Shown one piece after another: positions 5,218-6,327 of a stretch of 6,327 nt of DNA. A program made the translations under genes and the position numbers. The stretch is from Pirellulales bacterium (GTDB lineage: Bacteria > Planctomycetota > Planctomycetia > Pirellulales > Thermoguttaceae), in contig JAUWJC010000258.1 of the NCBI GenBank assembly GCA_030607895.1, positions 1 to 6,327 of the forward strand. Direction: 5' to 3'. The notes under the pieces were generated by a model that did not search any database, had not been told where the DNA came from, and saw nothing but the letters and a program-made list of their open reading frames with translations. The stretch's first letter is position 1; each line of letters starts with the position of its first letter.

Positions 5218-6327
5218 ATGCATGCAAATAGCGCGGATACCTCATGGCTCCAACGGCGACGGTTGCTGATCGACGTCGGGGTAGGCGCGGGGCTGATCCT
5301 GGCGCTGGCGCTGGTCTTCGGCCTGGATCGCGGCGGCAAGTCGCCCAACGGACGGAACGGCTCGCGGCAAGCCGACGGCCTCGAGATCGTCGAAGACGAC
5401 GGCAGCGTGGAGCTGAACTCGCAACCGTTGCGCCTGGCCGTTACTCCTCCGGAATACGACGACATGGGCAAGCTGCTCGACACCTTCGGCACCGGCTATC
5501 GGCACACCCGGATCGAGTGTGACGACCTGCTGGACGCGGCCCGACTGGAGCCATACGACGTGGTCTTTCTGACCTGCGGCGGCGTTCCGCGGCATTGGCT
5601 GGGAGCACGCCGGTTGCGTCGGGGAGAGCGCGGCGGGGCGGGCGTGTTCCGTGCCCGGGCGGATATTGTCAGACGACTGAGACACAGCCTGCGGACGTAT
5701 GTCGACGGTGGCGGAACCCTTTACGCTTCCGATTGGCAGTTTGGAATAATCGCCATTGCCTTTCGCGAATTCATCGACCAGTCGAAGGTGGCAAGGGGGG
5801 CCGTGCAAACGGTGAATGCCCAGGTGGTCGATCGGGAATTGCAGCGGCGGTTGGGTAACACGATCGAGTTGCGTTTCGACAAGCCCTCCTGGTGCCCGGC
5901 GGCATTCGGCGGCCCGGAGGTCGTTACGCTGCTTAGCGGCAAGTACGAAACGGTCGAAGGCAAGCGGATGACCGGCCCCCTGTTGGTCGAGATACCCTTC
6001 GGCGACGGCACGATCATCTTCACTTCATTCCACCACGAGAAACAGAACAGCAAGACCGAGTTGGAACTGCTCCGCTACCTGGTCTTTGCCAGTGTGACGG
6101 CCGGAGTGGACGCCAGCGTGAAACGCACGATGGTTCGCGGGGGGTTCTCGCCCGTCGACCGAAACTTGCTAAGCGCCTCCTCCGGCGACCGGTCGATAGC
6201 GCAAACCTACCGTTGTGCCGGCGGAACCGATCTTCAGTTCGTCCTCGGCTTCCGGGGTCCCGGCGCCAAGCTGCAACTCGTGGTAGTCGGTCCCGACGGC
6301 CGCCGGTTCGAGGAGTCGGGCGCCTCG
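5218..6327 (+). CDS. Membrane-anchored protein with glutamine-amidotransferase-like fold (3' end outside window)
   Basis: An open frame of 370 codons runs to the window edge without a stop. Residues 13-15 are RRR, followed by a hydrophobic helix at about 16-36, so the protein is probably anchored with its bulk outside the cytoplasm. After a low-complexity linker (38-68), residues about 70-300 resemble a class I glutamine-amidotransferase or ThuA-like alpha/beta fold: LRLAV (71-75), YDVVFLTCGGVP (113-124), an LRTYVDGGGTLYASDWQ strand-turn (158-174), and later GDGTIIFTSFHHEKQ. C120 sits near the nucleophile-elbow position, but a catalytic triad cannot be confirmed. A beta-rich segment follows to the edge, including VGPDGRRFE. 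ATG 5218 is the first plausible start giving Met before the Arg cluster; there is no Shine-Dalgarno site. It lies 89 bases after the phosphatase, so probably in the same operon. Likely an envelope sensor or effector partner (inference). Confidence 0.8.
   Translation, partial: MHANSADTSWLQRRRLLIDVGVGAGLILALALVFGLDRGGKSPNGRNGSRQADGLEIVEDDGSVELNSQPLRLAVTPPEYDDMGKLLDTFGTGYRHTRIECDDLLDAARLEPYDVVFLTCGGVPRHWLGARRLRRGERGGAGVFRARADIVRRLRHSLRTYVDGGGTLYASDWQFGIIAIAFREFIDQSKVARGAVQTVNAQVVDRELQRRLGNTIELRFDKPSWCPAAFGGPEVVTLLSGKYETVEGKRMTGPLLVEIPFGDGTIIFTSFHHEKQNSKTELELLRYLVFASVTAGVDASVKRTMVRGGFSPVDRNLLSASSGDRSIAQTYRCAGGTDLQFVLGFRGPGAKLQLVVVGPDGRRFEESGAS

Noticed and set aside
5244..5522. Short + strand frame starting ATG 5244
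   Set aside because: It overlaps the longer frame from 5218, which has a membrane helix and domain-like sequence; the short one is Arg-rich and typical of an out-of-frame shadow.

Overview
The window looks like chromosomal DNA from a planctomycete (Pirellulales-like is my best guess, not proven). The reasons are GC-rich coding sequence, genes without clear Shine-Dalgarno sites, signalling proteins of a type I associate with this phylum, and intergenic spaces full of small palindromic and simple repeats. All four real genes are on the + strand.

Layout. 1-285 is non-coding: an AT-rich stretch with a weak promoter candidate, a half-decayed palindromic element, and two tandem hairpins. 286-2673 encodes a 795-residue protein with a divergent N-terminal Ser/Thr-kinase-like domain, a long helical middle and a beta-rich C-terminus. 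2674-3115 is a 442-base gap made almost entirely of repeats. 3116-3982 encodes a von Willebrand factor A (vWA) protein with a complete MIDAS metal site. 4043-5128 encodes a PP2C-family phosphatase with an acidic, coiled-coil-like tail. 5218-6327 is the 5' part of an open gene that runs off the window: one N-terminal membrane helix followed by a probable glutamine-amidotransferase-like fold.

How the genes fit together. Kinase + vWA + PP2C is the composition of the TerY-P triad known from comparative genomics of tellurium-resistance-related stress systems. No TerB, TerC, TerD or TerZ gene is visible here. My inference is a phosphorylation switch in which the kinase and phosphatase act on a shared target, the vWA protein acts as a metal-dependent adaptor, and the membrane protein ties the system to the envelope. 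The vWA, phosphatase and membrane genes are close enough (60 and 89 bases apart) to be one operon. The kinase probably has its own transcript.

The most unusual DNA features are a REP-like palindrome lying in frame inside the phosphatase gene, a perfect 57-bp inverted repeat bracketing the kinase gene, and an 18-base motif repeated in the same orientation in the 5' regions of three of the four genes.
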